DNA of 64,000 bases, taken from positions 1-64,000 of the forward strand of contig MKVE01000022.1 of assembly GCA_001898785.1 (NCBI GenBank). Direction: 5' to 3'. The stretch is from Chryseobacterium sp. 36-9. Lineage in GTDB: Bacteria; Bacteroidota; Bacteroidia; Flavobacteriales; Weeksellaceae. Below the pieces are notes generated by a model. That model saw only the letters and a list, made by a program, of their open reading frames with translations, did no database searches and was not told the origin of the DNA. Each line of letters starts with the position of its first letter. Within the stretch, counting starts at the first letter, position 1. Below, piece after piece: positions 1 to 8,315 of this stretch. A program made the translations under genes and the position numbers.

Positions 1-1
1 T

Positions 2-2056
2 AATAAATCTGCGCCAATCGTGGTTTTGCCAACAGTCTGGTACAGAAATAACTGGATGTGGGGTTATAATGATTATAAAGCGAAACTTGGCTTTTCTAAG
101 CCGGGCGAAATTGATGTTCATCACGATAGTCTGAGCATCAAAAAATTATATTCCCGAAACCGAAATGTGGATGCTTTGTTTTGTGAAAATGAAACGAATC
201 GTTCAAGACTCTTCAATCTTCCGAAGACAGAAGGTTTTTTCAAAGATGGAATCAATCAATATATTACAAAAGGTCTTGACACCGTTAATCCGTCTAAAAC
301 CGGAACAAAAGCTGCTCTTCATTGTGAAGAAATCATAGAAGCGAACAGCAACAAGGTTTTCGAATTCCGATTGTCGCCTCATATGATGGATGATGCGTTC
401 TGGGATTTTGATGAAATTGTCTCGAGACGAAAACAGGAAGCCGACGAATTTTACGCTAACATCCAGAAAGACATCGATAATGAAGATGAGAAAAATGTTC
501 AAAGACAAGCTTTTGCCGGTTTGCTTTGGAATAAACAATTTTATCACTACAACATCGGAAAATGGCTGAAAGGTGACCCTAATTTCCCGATCCAAAGAAA
601 AGGTTTCGTACGAAACAGCGACTGGGAACATCTTCATAACAAAGACATCATCTCGATGCCCGATAAATGGGAATATCCCTGGTATGCAACCTGGGATTTG
701 GCATTCCATTGTGTAAGTTTTTCTGTAATTGATTCGGAATTTGCAAAGAATCAATTAGTTACGTTAACCAAAGAATGGTATATGCATCCGAATGGGCAAT
801 TACCTGCCTATGAATGGAATTTTGATGATGTGAATCCACCGGTTCACGCCTGGGCAACATTCCGTGTTTTTAAAATCGATGAAAAAAATAATGGAAAACC
901 GGATTTAGCTTTTCTGGAAAGAGTTTTCCAGAAGTTATTGTTGAATTTCACCTGGTGGGTTAACCGGAAGGATTACAACGGAAATAACCTTTTCGGAGGC
1001 GGATTCCTTGGTCTGGATAATATCGGAGCGTTCGATAGAAATATGGAATTGGGCGACGGCGAACATCTTGAACAAGCCGATGGAACCAGTTGGATGGCGA
1101 TGTATGCCTTGAATATGATGCGTATTGCAATGGAACTGGCAACTTACAATCCGGTTTATGAAGATATGGCCATTAAGTTCTTTGAGCATTATCTTTATAT
1201 CGCTGAAGCTATGGAAAACATTGGTGATGCCAAGCAAGGACTTTGGAACGAAGAGGACGGATTTTTCTACGACTTACTCCAGCTTTCCAATGGAGACAGT
1301 GTGAATCTGAAACTGAGAAGCATTGTTGGATTGATCCCGATGTTTGCTGTGGAAGTTGTGGAACATAGTCTCTTGGAAAAGCTCCCGGAATTCAAAAAAA
1401 GAATGGAATGGATTCTGAAAAATAAGCAAGAACTGACAAAACTGGTTTCCCAATGGTATGTTGAAGGTGAAGGAAACAAACATCTTTTAAGTATTCTCAG
1501 AAAAACAAGATTGACCAAAGTTTTGACAAGACTGGTTGATGAATCTGAATTTCTAAGTGATTACGGAATCCGTGCGATGTCCAAGGTTTATGAGGAAAAC
1601 CCTTTCCGATTTACTGTTCACGGACAGGAACACGTGGTTTATTATACACCTGCGGAAAGCGACAGCCGAATGTTCGGTGGAAACAGCAATTGGCGCGGAC
1701 CGATTTGGTTCCCAATCAATTTCCTGATTGTTGAGAGTTTACAGCGTTTTGATTTCTTTTTCGGTGATTCCTTAAAAATCGAATATCCAAAAGGAAGCGG
1801 CGAGTACAAAAATCTGGATGAAGTTTCAAAAGATATCAGTAACAGGCTTTGTAAGATCTTTCTGAAAGATGAAAATGGAAATCGTGCTTTCAATGGTGGT
1901 GTTGAAAAATTTAATAATGACCCGCATTTCAAAGATTACATTATGTTCTTCGAATATTTCCACGGTGATAATGGTCGCGGTGTTGGTGCTTCCCATCAAA
2001 CCGGATGGACTTCTACGGTGGCGAAGTTGATTCAGCCGAGACTTTCTAGTCGATAA
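2..2056 (+). CDS. MGH1-like glycoside hydrolase (glucosidase), 5' end outside the window
   Basis: This is the C-terminal part of a large alpha-helical glycoside hydrolase of the MGH1/GH63-like (alpha/alpha)6-barrel type, expected to act on alpha-glucosides or mannosylglycerate-like sugars. Reading frame 2 is open back to the first bases, and GTG at position 20 is only an internal valine codon, so the gene starts upstream. At least 684 residues are present. Aromatic and acidic patches typical of such barrels are visible: WYATWDLAFH near residue 230, EQADGTSWMAMYALNM near residue 355, and NWRGPIWFPIN and HQTGWTSTVAKLI near the C terminus. The acidic residues of WDLAFH and GTSWMAMY regions are candidates for catalysis. 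A strong hairpin follows the stop. The family call is good; the substrate is not visible. Confidence 0.8.
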   Translation, partial: NKSAPIVVLPTVWYRNNWMWGYNDYKAKLGFSKPGEIDVHHDSLSIKKLYSRNRNVDALFCENETNRSRLFNLPKTEGFFKDGINQYITKGLDTVNPSKTGTKAALHCEEIIEANSNKVFEFRLSPHMMDDAFWDFDEIVSRRKQEADEFYANIQKDIDNEDEKNVQRQAFAGLLWNKQFYHYNIGKWLKGDPNFPIQRKGFVRNSDWEHLHNKDIISMPDKWEYPWYATWDLAFHCVSFSVIDSEFAKNQLVTLTKEWYMHPNGQLPAYEWNFDDVNPPVHAWATFRVFKIDEKNNGKPDLAFLERVFQKLLLNFTWWVNRKDYNGNNLFGGGFLGLDNIGAFDRNMELGDGEHLEQADGTSWMAMYALNMMRIAMELATYNPVYEDMAIKFFEHYLYIAEAMENIGDAKQGLWNEEDGFFYDLLQLSNGDSVNLKLRSIVGLIPMFAVEVVEHSLLEKLPEFKKRMEWILKNKQELTKLVSQWYVEGEGNKHLLSILRKTRLTKVLTRLVDESEFLSDYGIRAMSKVYEENPFRFTVHGQEHVVYYTPAESDSRMFGGNSNWRGPIWFPINFLIVESLQRFDFFFGDSLKIEYPKGSGEYKNLDEVSKDISNRLCKIFLKDENGNRAFNGGVEKFNNDPHFKDYIMFFEYFHGDNGRGVGASHQTGWTSTVAKLIQPRLSSR

Positions 2057-2060
2057 ACTA

Positions 2061-2090
2061 AAAACCTTATCAGATTTTTGATAAGGTTTT
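2061..2090. terminator. Bidirectional intrinsic terminator
   Basis: An 11-bp perfect stem, AAAACCTTATC (2061-2071) with GATAAGGTTTT (2080-2090), encloses an 8-nt loop and is followed by T-rich sequence on both strands. It separates the glycoside hydrolase gene from the convergent osmC-like gene that ends at 2101. Confidence 0.85.
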
Positions 2091-2100
2091 TTAAATTTTA

Positions 2101-2523
2101 TTATTCTACGATAATTCCATTAACGCTGACTTCATAAGAAATCTCAACATTCGGTTCCAGAGTCTTGGAAACAGAGCAATATTTTTCGAAAGATAATTCT
2201 GCTGCTTTTTTTGCTTTTTTCGGATCGATTTCACCTTCTAGGAAAAATTTCACTGTGATAGATTTGAAAGGCTTTGCTTCATCAACCTGAACTCTTTCGC
2301 CTTCAACTTCGGCTTTGAAATCTGTAATCGTCTGACGTTGTTTTTTTAGGATCGAAACCACATCGATTCCGCTGCAACCGGCAACCGCCATTAACAAAGA
2401 TTGCATTGGCGAAACACCTTTTGCGCCTGGCAGAGTCGTGTTGTCTAAAAGGATTGAGTTGCCTTGTTCATTGGAACATTCGAATAAAAAGTCGTCGTTG
2501 ATTCTATTAAGTGTAATTTTCAT
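2101..2523 (-). CDS. OsmC/Ohr family peroxiredoxin-like protein
   Basis: This 140-residue protein belongs to the OsmC family of thiol-dependent hydroperoxide reductases, which detoxify organic peroxides in the cytosol. Two conserved cysteines are visible, C50 in AVAGCSGIDVV and C116 in EKYCSVSKTLE, in the positions of the reactive pair. ATG at 2523 is preferred because it begins the conserved MKITLNRIND strand. The open frame continues 35 codons further upstream, but that extension is repeat sequence (see the solo repeat at 2531-2610). The protein lies 107 bp beyond the DUF58 gene on the same strand. It resembles the YhfA-like branch (disulfide-related OsmC) as much as Ohr, so the exact substrate is open. 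Confidence 0.85.
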   Translation of the reverse strand: MKITLNRINDDFLFECSNEQGNSILLDNTTLPGAKGVSPMQSLLMAVAGCSGIDVVSILKKQRQTITDFKAEVEGERVQVDEAKPFKSITVKFFLEGEIDPKKAKKAAELSFEKYCSVSKTLEPNVEISYEVSVNGIIVE

Positions 2524-2530
2524 TTTTAAT

Positions 2531-2610
2531 TTTTTTAACACAAAGCGCACAAAGATTTTTCTACTTAATTTAATGCTTTTAAGTTCATAAAGACGCTTCG
2601 CTTGGATAAG
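2531..2610. repeat. Solo copy of the two-block repeat that borders the GxxExxY gene
   Basis: The outer block at 2531-2560 contains CAAAGCGCACAAAGATTTT and the inner block at 2587-2610 reads ATAAAGACGCTTCGCTTGG. They are separated by about 26 nt. Order, spacing and wording match the left end of the element at 20279-20360 (outer CAAGG...ACAAAGATTTT, inner ACAAAGCCGCTAAAGCTTA). No gene and no second end are present here. Confidence 0.6.
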
Positions 2611-2630
2611 ATTTGTAATTAAATTCAAAT

Positions 2631-3953
2631 TTACAAAATTCCTCTTGCTTTTATCTCCAGATATTTATTAATCACTTCTATATTGAGATTTTCCGGAAGT
2701 GTGTAAATGCTGTAAATCCCATATTTTCTGAGTTCCTGAATAATCAGTTTTTTTTCAAATTCAAATTTCTCAGCAATGATTTCGTCATAAATTTCCTGCA
2801 TATTTTCCGGATTGATATTCAGCAATTTGTGAACCTCAGAATTCTTGAAAAATACGACTACCAAAAGATGATTTTTAGCGATGCCTCGCAGATATTTCAT
2901 TTGACGATTGAGGGCGTCCAACGTTTCAAAATTGGTAAAAAGCAAAATAAAACTTCTTTGATTCAAATGGTATTTCGTATCCTGATACAGCCTTCCGAAA
3001 TCACTTTCGAAGAAATCGGTTTGAACGTTGTACAAAGCTTCGGAAATCTTTTTTAATTGTCCGGATTTATTATCTGCAGCAACCTTATTTTCTGTCTTTT
3101 TAGCGAAAGTCATCATTCCGGCGCGGTCGCCCTTTTTCAGAATAATATGTGACAAAGCCATAGTTGCATTGATCGAATAATCCAGCAAACTTAAGCCATT
3201 GAAAGGCATTTTCATTGTCCTGCCTTTATCAATCAACATCATAATCCGTTGTGATTTTTCATCCTGAAACTGATTGACCATTAATCTGTTGGTCTTGGAT
3301 GTCGCTTTCCAGTTGATACTTCGGATGTCATCGCCCTGAACGTAATCCCGGATTTGCTCAAACTCCATCGTGTGTCCCAGCTTTCGGATTTTCTTGATTC
3401 CGCCCAACAAAAATTCGTTTTGAAGCGCCATCAATTCATATTTTCTGAGATGGATAAATGATGGATAACTTGGCAACTTCGCGTCTTTTTGAAATGCAAA
3501 TCTTCTGGAAACCAATCCGATCGGCGAATTAACATAAATATTCAGATTTCCAAAACTGTATTCACCACGCTCTTTTGGTTCCAGAATATATTCGAACAAT
3601 GAATGATTTCCACTTTCGATATTTTTCTTGATCAGGAAATCCCGTTTTTGAAACTGGAACGGAATTTCGTCAATGATCTTAGTATTGATATTAAAATTAT
3701 AGTTGTTCCGGACATCAATTTTCACCGAATTTTCATCGCCATTGGAAAGTTTTTCCGGCAAGATTCTCTGCGCATTGATTCCTTCTTTGTTTTGAAATAA
3801 AATTAAAGCATCCAAAATCGTTAACAACAAAACAAAAACCAGTAACGAATTGGCTATCCACATCATCACCGGAAAGAAAAATGCCAAAACATAGCAGATT
3901 CCGACACCGAATAATGCAAAGAAGAATTTGTTATTGAGATATAAGGATTTCAT
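2631..3953 (-). CDS. DUF58 domain-containing membrane-anchored protein
   Basis: This 440-residue protein has two N-terminal membrane segments (about residues 10-50) followed by a cytoplasmic or periplasmic DUF58 module. The signature DIRSINWKATSKTN lies near residue 207, and a von Willebrand A-like segment (MMLIDKGRTM) follows. DUF58 proteins are habitual partners of MoxR AAA+ ATPases and are thought to be their substrates or adaptors. It is the last gene of the minus-strand MoxR operon and is separated from moxR by the four-helix-bundle gene. The function is inferred from family and context only. Confidence 0.85.
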   Translation of the reverse strand: MKSLYLNNKFFFALFGVGICYVLAFFFPVMMWIANSLLVFVLLLTILDALILFQNKEGINAQRILPEKLSNGDENSVKIDVRNNYNFNINTKIIDEIPFQFQKRDFLIKKNIESGNHSLFEYILEPKERGEYSFGNLNIYVNSPIGLVSRRFAFQKDAKLPSYPSFIHLRKYELMALQNEFLLGGIKKIRKLGHTMEFEQIRDYVQGDDIRSINWKATSKTNRLMVNQFQDEKSQRIMMLIDKGRTMKMPFNGLSLLDYSINATMALSHIILKKGDRAGMMTFAKKTENKVAADNKSGQLKKISEALYNVQTDFFESDFGRLYQDTKYHLNQRSFILLFTNFETLDALNRQMKYLRGIAKNHLLVVVFFKNSEVHKLLNINPENMQEIYDEIIAEKFEFEKKLIIQELRKYGIYSIYTLPENLNIEVINKYLEIKARGIL

Positions 3954-3954
3954 C

Positions 3955-4368
3955 GAGGTTTTAGGTTGTAGGGTTTGAGTCTTTGAGAGAATTGATTAAA
4001 CCACTTAACATTTTAGAAATTTCAATAATATTAAAACTAAGTTCCTCAAAGCTATTTTCATCGATAAATCCTAAGTTTTTGGAGATAATGATTTGAGTTT
4101 CTACTTCGCTACAACTTCCTCTCGCTATTCTTAAAAACTGTACATAATCAGCTTTACTTCGTCTGGTATTTCCTTCAGCGATATTACTTGGGATTGATAC
4201 TGATGCTCTTCTTAATTGAGAAGTCAAACCATAGATTTCGTTTGACGGAAATTTCTCCGTCACTTTATAAATTTTCGTTACCAAATCAATCGATTTTTGC
4301 CAAACAATTAATTCTTTAAAATGTGCCATAACTGAAGCCTATTTCCTAAAACCTATTACCTAAAATTC
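3955..4368. repeat. Heptad-repeat-bordered unit carrying the four-helix-bundle gene
   Basis: The gene at 3961-4329 is framed by inverted repeats built on a 7-nt period. On the left, TTTTAGG and TTGTAGG run from 3959 to 3972. On the right, four exact heptads CCTATTT, CCTAAAA, CCTATTA, CCTAAAA run from 4338 to 4365. Read outward to inward, both ends give TTTTAGGT..TAGG. The left repeat covers the stop codon of the small gene and lies 2 bp from the DUF58 start; the right one abuts the moxR stop. The unit of about 410 bp looks inserted between moxR and DUF58. Confidence 0.55.
3961..4329 (-). CDS. Four helix bundle protein (S23 / 23S rRNA intervening-sequence family)
   Basis: This 122-residue, all-helical protein has the family hallmarks: an FKELIVWQKSIDLV start, the central SQLRRASVSIPSNIAEG motif, and a final helix. 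Members are often encoded in intervening sequences of 23S rRNA genes in other bacteria, but many Bacteroidota carry free-standing copies. Their molecular role is not established; nucleic-acid binding has been suggested. Here it lies between moxR and DUF58, genes that are normally neighbours, and is bordered by inverted heptad repeats, so it looks like an inserted cassette. Confidence 0.9.
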   Translation of the reverse strand: MAHFKELIVWQKSIDLVTKIYKVTEKFPSNEIYGLTSQLRRASVSIPSNIAEGNTRRSKADYVQFLRIARGSCSEVETQIIISKNLGFIDENSFEELSFNIIEISKMLSGLINSLKDSNPTT

Positions 4369-5363
4369 TATCTCGGAACTTCGATGCTTTCTAAAATTTG
4401 CCTGATGATTTCGTCCGCTGTCAGACCTTCCATTTCACGTTCCGGAGACACAATAATTCTGTGTCTTAAAACCCCAAACGATGCTTCTTTAATATCTTCC
4501 GGTGTTACAAAATCACGAGCCCGGATTGCAGCAAAAGCTTTACTTGCTGCCAACAAAGCCAAACTTGCTCTTGGTGAAGCGCCAAGATATAAAAACTGAT
4601 TTTCTCTTGTATTGATAATGATTTTTGCAATGTATTCCAGAAGGTTTTGCTCGACAATGATATCTTTTACCAATTGCTGATATTGCTTCAATTGCTGCCC
4701 GGAAATCACGGTTTGAACCACATCCGTTTTGTCTTCTAACTTATTATGATGTTGATTTTTGATGATTTCAATTTCCTGTTCCAGGTTTGGGTAACCCACT
4801 TCTATTTTGAAGAGAAAACGGTCGAGTTGCGCTTCCGGCAGTCTGTAAGTTCCTTCGTGTTCGATTGGGTTTTGAGTAGCAACCACCAAGAATGGCTCTT
4901 CCATTGGATATTTGATGCCGTCCATTGTGATTTGACGTTCTTCCATCACTTCGAACAATGCCGATTGCGTTTTCGCTGGTGAACGGTTAATCTCATCAAT
5001 CAAAACAAAATTTGAGAAAATGGGACCTTTTTTATATTTGAAATCTGCTTCCTTCACATTAAAAACCGATGTTCCCAAGATATCAGACGGCATCAGATCC
5101 GGTGTGAACTGTATTCTGCTGAAATCGACCGAAATTGTTTTCGCCAACAGCTTTGCAGTAATGGTTTTGGCGACGCCCGGAACGCCTTCTATCAAAACGT
5201 GACCGTTCGAGAGCAGTGCTGCGAGCAAATGTTCAATCATATTCTCCTGACCGATAATCACTTTGGCGATTTCTGCTTTTACGCGTTCCAGATTATTTCG
5301 TAATTCCGTCATATCCAGCCTGGACTGGAATTCGGGCGCCTGATCTTGATATTGTTCTTCCAT
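4368..5363 (-). CDS. MoxR-family AAA+ ATPase
   Basis: This 331-residue protein is an AAA+ ATPase of the MoxR class, a chaperone-like ATPase that remodels or matures partner proteins, often von Willebrand A or DUF58 proteins. Walker A is GVPGVAKT (residues 60-67), Walker B is FVLIDEINR (about 119-127), and sensor/arginine-finger regions (ATQNP, YRLPEAQLDRF) follow, with a C-terminal lid domain. It lies 5 bp downstream of the DUF4350 gene. The operon order SpoIIM-like, membrane protein, DUF4129, DUF4350, MoxR, DUF58 is typical of Bacteroidota. Confidence 0.93.
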   Translation of the reverse strand: MEEQYQDQAPEFQSRLDMTELRNNLERVKAEIAKVIIGQENMIEHLLAALLSNGHVLIEGVPGVAKTITAKLLAKTISVDFSRIQFTPDLMPSDILGTSVFNVKEADFKYKKGPIFSNFVLIDEINRSPAKTQSALFEVMEERQITMDGIKYPMEEPFLVVATQNPIEHEGTYRLPEAQLDRFLFKIEVGYPNLEQEIEIIKNQHHNKLEDKTDVVQTVISGQQLKQYQQLVKDIIVEQNLLEYIAKIIINTRENQFLYLGASPRASLALLAASKAFAAIRARDFVTPEDIKEASFGVLRHRIIVSPEREMEGLTADEIIRQILESIEVPR

Positions 5364-5368
5364 AATTA

Positions 5369-6538
5369 TTATTTTAAAATTTGATCCAGAAGCTGATTCA
5401 TCTTTATCAAATCCTCCTTCATCACACTGGCGTAAGGGTCTTGTCCTTTTTTCACCAATGCAACAGCTTCTTTTATAAGTTCTATGTTTTTTCCGGTTTT
5501 CAAATGTAATTTATTAATGAATTGCTCATCCAGATGCTGCGTATCGATCAGCAAATCCATTCTTATTCTGTTCAAAAAGTATTGAGCTTTTTTGGCCATC
5601 ATCTCGTGAAAATCTCCTTCCTGAAGGTAAAGATTCCCTATGCTTCTGATAAAATCGAGAGATGTGTTTTTTAATGGTTCGATCACTGGAACAATCCGTT
5701 GTTTTCTTTTCGCATTGAATAGCACAAAAATTAACAATCCCAGCAATAACAAATACCAGGCATATCTCAACGGTGGATTGTTGAGAATAAAACGCATCGG
5801 CGACATAGACAACGGCGTGTCTGTTTCCACAAACCAAACCGTCTGTCTGTCTGGGAGATATGACAAAACGTTTTCCAGGTATTTATTTTTTGACTTAAGG
5901 AAATAGTAATTTGTCAAAATCAATGGCTCCGAATGAACATAAAAATGTCCTTTTCCAAAATTGATTTTAACAAAATCTGCACTTATCGAAGATTCGTTAT
6001 TACTTTTTTTATGCAAAGTTTTCCCAAGAATTTCAATGTCACTTCTGATGTAAGAAAAACCCTGATTATCCGGAAGCTTATCAATCAGTAACCGACTGCC
6101 TGTTAATTTCTTATCCGTTAGCTGAAGGTAATAATTGTCCTCGAAACTCACTGTTTTGAATCGAAAACCCAGCGTATCTCTCAATTTGGCGGTTGTGTCG
6201 TTGGTGAACCACATTACATCGGAACCGTTAGCCACTTCATTCATAATATATTCCCAGGAAACATCGTCTAGTTTTTTCTGAATGATTAAAATATTATGTG
6301 GTTTTTTATACTGATTTTTTTGATAATAAGCATAAGGTGATATTCTTGCTTTTTCCAATTTGCCTTTGAATAAAGAGGTTGATTCCTGATCAAAAACATA
6401 AAGTCCAAAGGGTGTTTTTTTCTCTACATTATAATTTTTCCGCCAGTCCAAAACCGGCTTTTTGTTCATCTCAAACATACCCATCACAATCAGAATGATG
6501 ATGAAAATGACAGCGTATATTTTGAAAGTTTTACTCAT
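5369..6538 (-). CDS. DUF4350 domain-containing membrane protein
   Basis: This 389-residue protein has one N-terminal membrane segment (about residues 6-22), a large extracytoplasmic part, and a second membrane segment near residue 259 (YAWYLLLLGLLIFVLF), followed by a charged cytoplasmic tail. DUF4350 proteins accompany MoxR/DUF58/DUF4129 proteins. The family has no established biochemical role. The gene lies between DUF4129 and moxR with short spacers, so co-transcription is likely. Confidence 0.8.
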   Translation of the reverse strand: MSKTFKIYAVIFIIILIVMGMFEMNKKPVLDWRKNYNVEKKTPFGLYVFDQESTSLFKGKLEKARISPYAYYQKNQYKKPHNILIIQKKLDDVSWEYIMNEVANGSDVMWFTNDTTAKLRDTLGFRFKTVSFEDNYYLQLTDKKLTGSRLLIDKLPDNQGFSYIRSDIEILGKTLHKKSNNESSISADFVKINFGKGHFYVHSEPLILTNYYFLKSKNKYLENVLSYLPDRQTVWFVETDTPLSMSPMRFILNNPPLRYAWYLLLLGLLIFVLFNAKRKQRIVPVIEPLKNTSLDFIRSIGNLYLQEGDFHEMMAKKAQYFLNRIRMDLLIDTQHLDEQFINKLHLKTGKNIELIKEAVALVKKGQDPYASVMKEDLIKMNQLLDQILK

Positions 6539-6565
6539 TGATGTCGAATTGATAAAATCGTTTTA

Positions 6566-7354
6566 TCAGAATTTGTTAAAATAAGCTTTATAATGTTGAT
6601 AGTCTTTTTCTTCGGTTTTAAATTCTCCGTACCAGATGTAATCATAGATGTAAATGATGCGTCTGAAATCTTCCTTCAATTGATTGTTTTTCAATTCCCG
6701 CAGATAATCCCGATTGGTTTTTTCAGGATTCCAGGTAATGAGATTTTTATCTGATAATTTTTTCAGCGCCTGTAGAAAATGATAGCGGATTGCCGAACGG
6801 TAATCGTGTTGTTTCTCTAATTTCAAAATAGCTTCCGGAAAGTTGATTTCGTGGATATTTTCTTCCAGATCCTGATTCTTGATATTGATTTTCCTATTCT
6901 TCTTTCCAAACAAGAAATTCCCATCTTTAGACATCAGATACCGAACTAAAAGAAACAGCAAGGTTCCTATAATAACGATTCCAAAAAAACGCAGGATATT
7001 GACTGTATAATCATTCGCCTTGTTGGGATCGATATCTTTAAAAATCTTTGATAATAGTTTAGCAATCTGTCTTTTGACTTTATCCCAAATAGATTCTTTC
7101 GGTTTCAGGACTTCATAATCAAATTCGTTTCCTTTGTATTTGCTTTTATAATTAGGTTCAAAATTTTTAGGATAAAGCGTATTATCTGTAGAGTAATGGC
7201 TTTTGACTAATGAATCTGTCAGAATAAACTCTTGTCCTTGATCTGAATAATTTGCAGAATCGGTCACAACAACCTCTTCCACCTCTTCGTACTGAGAAAA
7301 AACAGGCGTTGCTAATGAAAAAGAAAACAGTAAAATAAAAAATCTAAATCTCAC
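6566..7354 (-). CDS. DUF4129 domain-containing protein
   Basis: This 262-residue protein has a signal peptide ending near VFSQ (residue 21), an extracytoplasmic stretch, one membrane segment (about residues 121-142), and a C-terminal cytoplasmic DUF4129 module with the conserved HDYRSAIRYHFLQALKKL and TNRDYLREL motifs. DUF4129 occurs at the C terminus of some transglutaminase-like proteins and in MoxR operons. The start codon is GTG at 7354, and the first 11 nt overlap the upstream gene, which implies translational coupling. Confidence 0.82.
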   Translation of the reverse strand: MRFRFFILLFSFSLATPVFSQYEEVEEVVVTDSANYSDQGQEFILTDSLVKSHYSTDNTLYPKNFEPNYKSKYKGNEFDYEVLKPKESIWDKVKRQIAKLLSKIFKDIDPNKANDYTVNILRFFGIVIIGTLLFLLVRYLMSKDGNFLFGKKNRKINIKNQDLEENIHEINFPEAILKLEKQHDYRSAIRYHFLQALKKLSDKNLITWNPEKTNRDYLRELKNNQLKEDFRRIIYIYDYIWYGEFKTEEKDYQHYKAYFNKF

Positions 7355-8315
7355 CCTGTCCTATTGTATCAATTTCATTGAGATCCAAATTTCTGTGCAG
7401 ATCCGTACGGCTGTCATAATATTGCAGCCCGGCATTAACATACATCACATTATACAAAACAAAGGTCACCAGTATCGATATCCCATACATCAGGAACATA
7501 AATATCCCAAATCCTCCGGAAAAAAGCTGCGTCGGATCTTGCTGCGTTCCCATCTGTGGAATTGTAGCAAAACCGAAAATCATTATCATATATGGGATCA
7601 TCGTGAAAATGGTCAAAACTACATAAACTACCAGAAAAGTGATAACCGTAGATCCCCAATATTTCCAAAACTTGGCTTTACGGGAATCAAACATATCTGC
7701 AAAATTGACTCTCATTGCATAGCTCAGAGAATCGAAAAAGCCTCTTTTTGTACTCAAATAATCGAACAATGTATGATTAACGACATTAACAAACGCCGGC
7801 ATCAGCAAAATCAATAAGAAAAATCCAATAATGATAATCATTAGAAAAGACGAAATCGCCATCATAATGAGCATCAAAGGTGTGATAATGAATAGCATTC
7901 CCAAAAAGAAAATGATCATTTTCCCCACATTCTTTCGGATATCAGACAACATTTGATCCGGTTTAACATTTTTATTTCCGGTTTCTGCAACCCGCTTCAT
8001 ATATAGCACAGGAAAAGCGTACATAATAATACTAAGTGCAAGAATTAATATAAAAAAAATTGCGAAACCTAAAATCAATAATAAACTGTTATTCTGGAAA
8101 TAAGCCTGAAAAAAATAAGTGTCTCCATTGACATTAGCGTTCATCAACTGTAAAAAGAATTCCCGATAACCAAATATGAAAATGATGACGAACAACAGCA
8201 GCAAAACACCATTAAGCGTAAAATAGTTCTTAAAATAATTTTTACCATATTCTTTGAAAAAGGTAAAAGTATCACTAATCAAATTACCGAATTTTCTCTC
8301 CTGGTACAGCTGCAT
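7344..8315 (-). CDS. Polytopic membrane protein of the MoxR operon
   Basis: This 323-residue protein has about six hydrophobic helices, for example near residues 35-53, 75-105 and 130-175, with a soluble QERKFGNLISDTFTF start and a charged tail ending in NEIDTIGQGEI. I recognise no catalytic motif. Its position between the SpoIIM-like gene (32-nt overlap) and DUF4129 (11-nt overlap) matches the unnamed membrane protein of Bacteroidota MoxR clusters. A membrane scaffold role is an inference. Confidence 0.7.
   Translation of the reverse strand: MQLYQERKFGNLISDTFTFFKEYGKNYFKNYFTLNGVLLLLFVIIFIFGYREFFLQLMNANVNGDTYFFQAYFQNNSLLLILGFAIFFILILALSIIMYAFPVLYMKRVAETGNKNVKPDQMLSDIRKNVGKMIIFFLGMLFIITPLMLIMMAISSFLMIIIIGFFLLILLMPAFVNVVNHTLFDYLSTKRGFFDSLSYAMRVNFADMFDSRKAKFWKYWGSTVITFLVVYVVLTIFTMIPYMIMIFGFATIPQMGTQQDPTQLFSGGFGIFMFLMYGISILVTFVLYNVMYVNAGLQYYDSRTDLHRNLDLNEIDTIGQGEI

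Noticed and set aside
203-754. 183-codon open frame on the minus strand within the glycoside hydrolase gene
   Set aside because: It lies opposite a well-conserved coding sequence and its translation has no recognisable domain.
3961-4329. 23S rRNA intervening sequence
   Set aside because: The encoded family is known from rRNA intervening sequences, but no rRNA sequence flanks it here.
4338-4365. Short direct repeats that might be a CRISPR array
   Set aside because: The units are 7 nt without spacers and lie next to a small gene; no cas genes are present.
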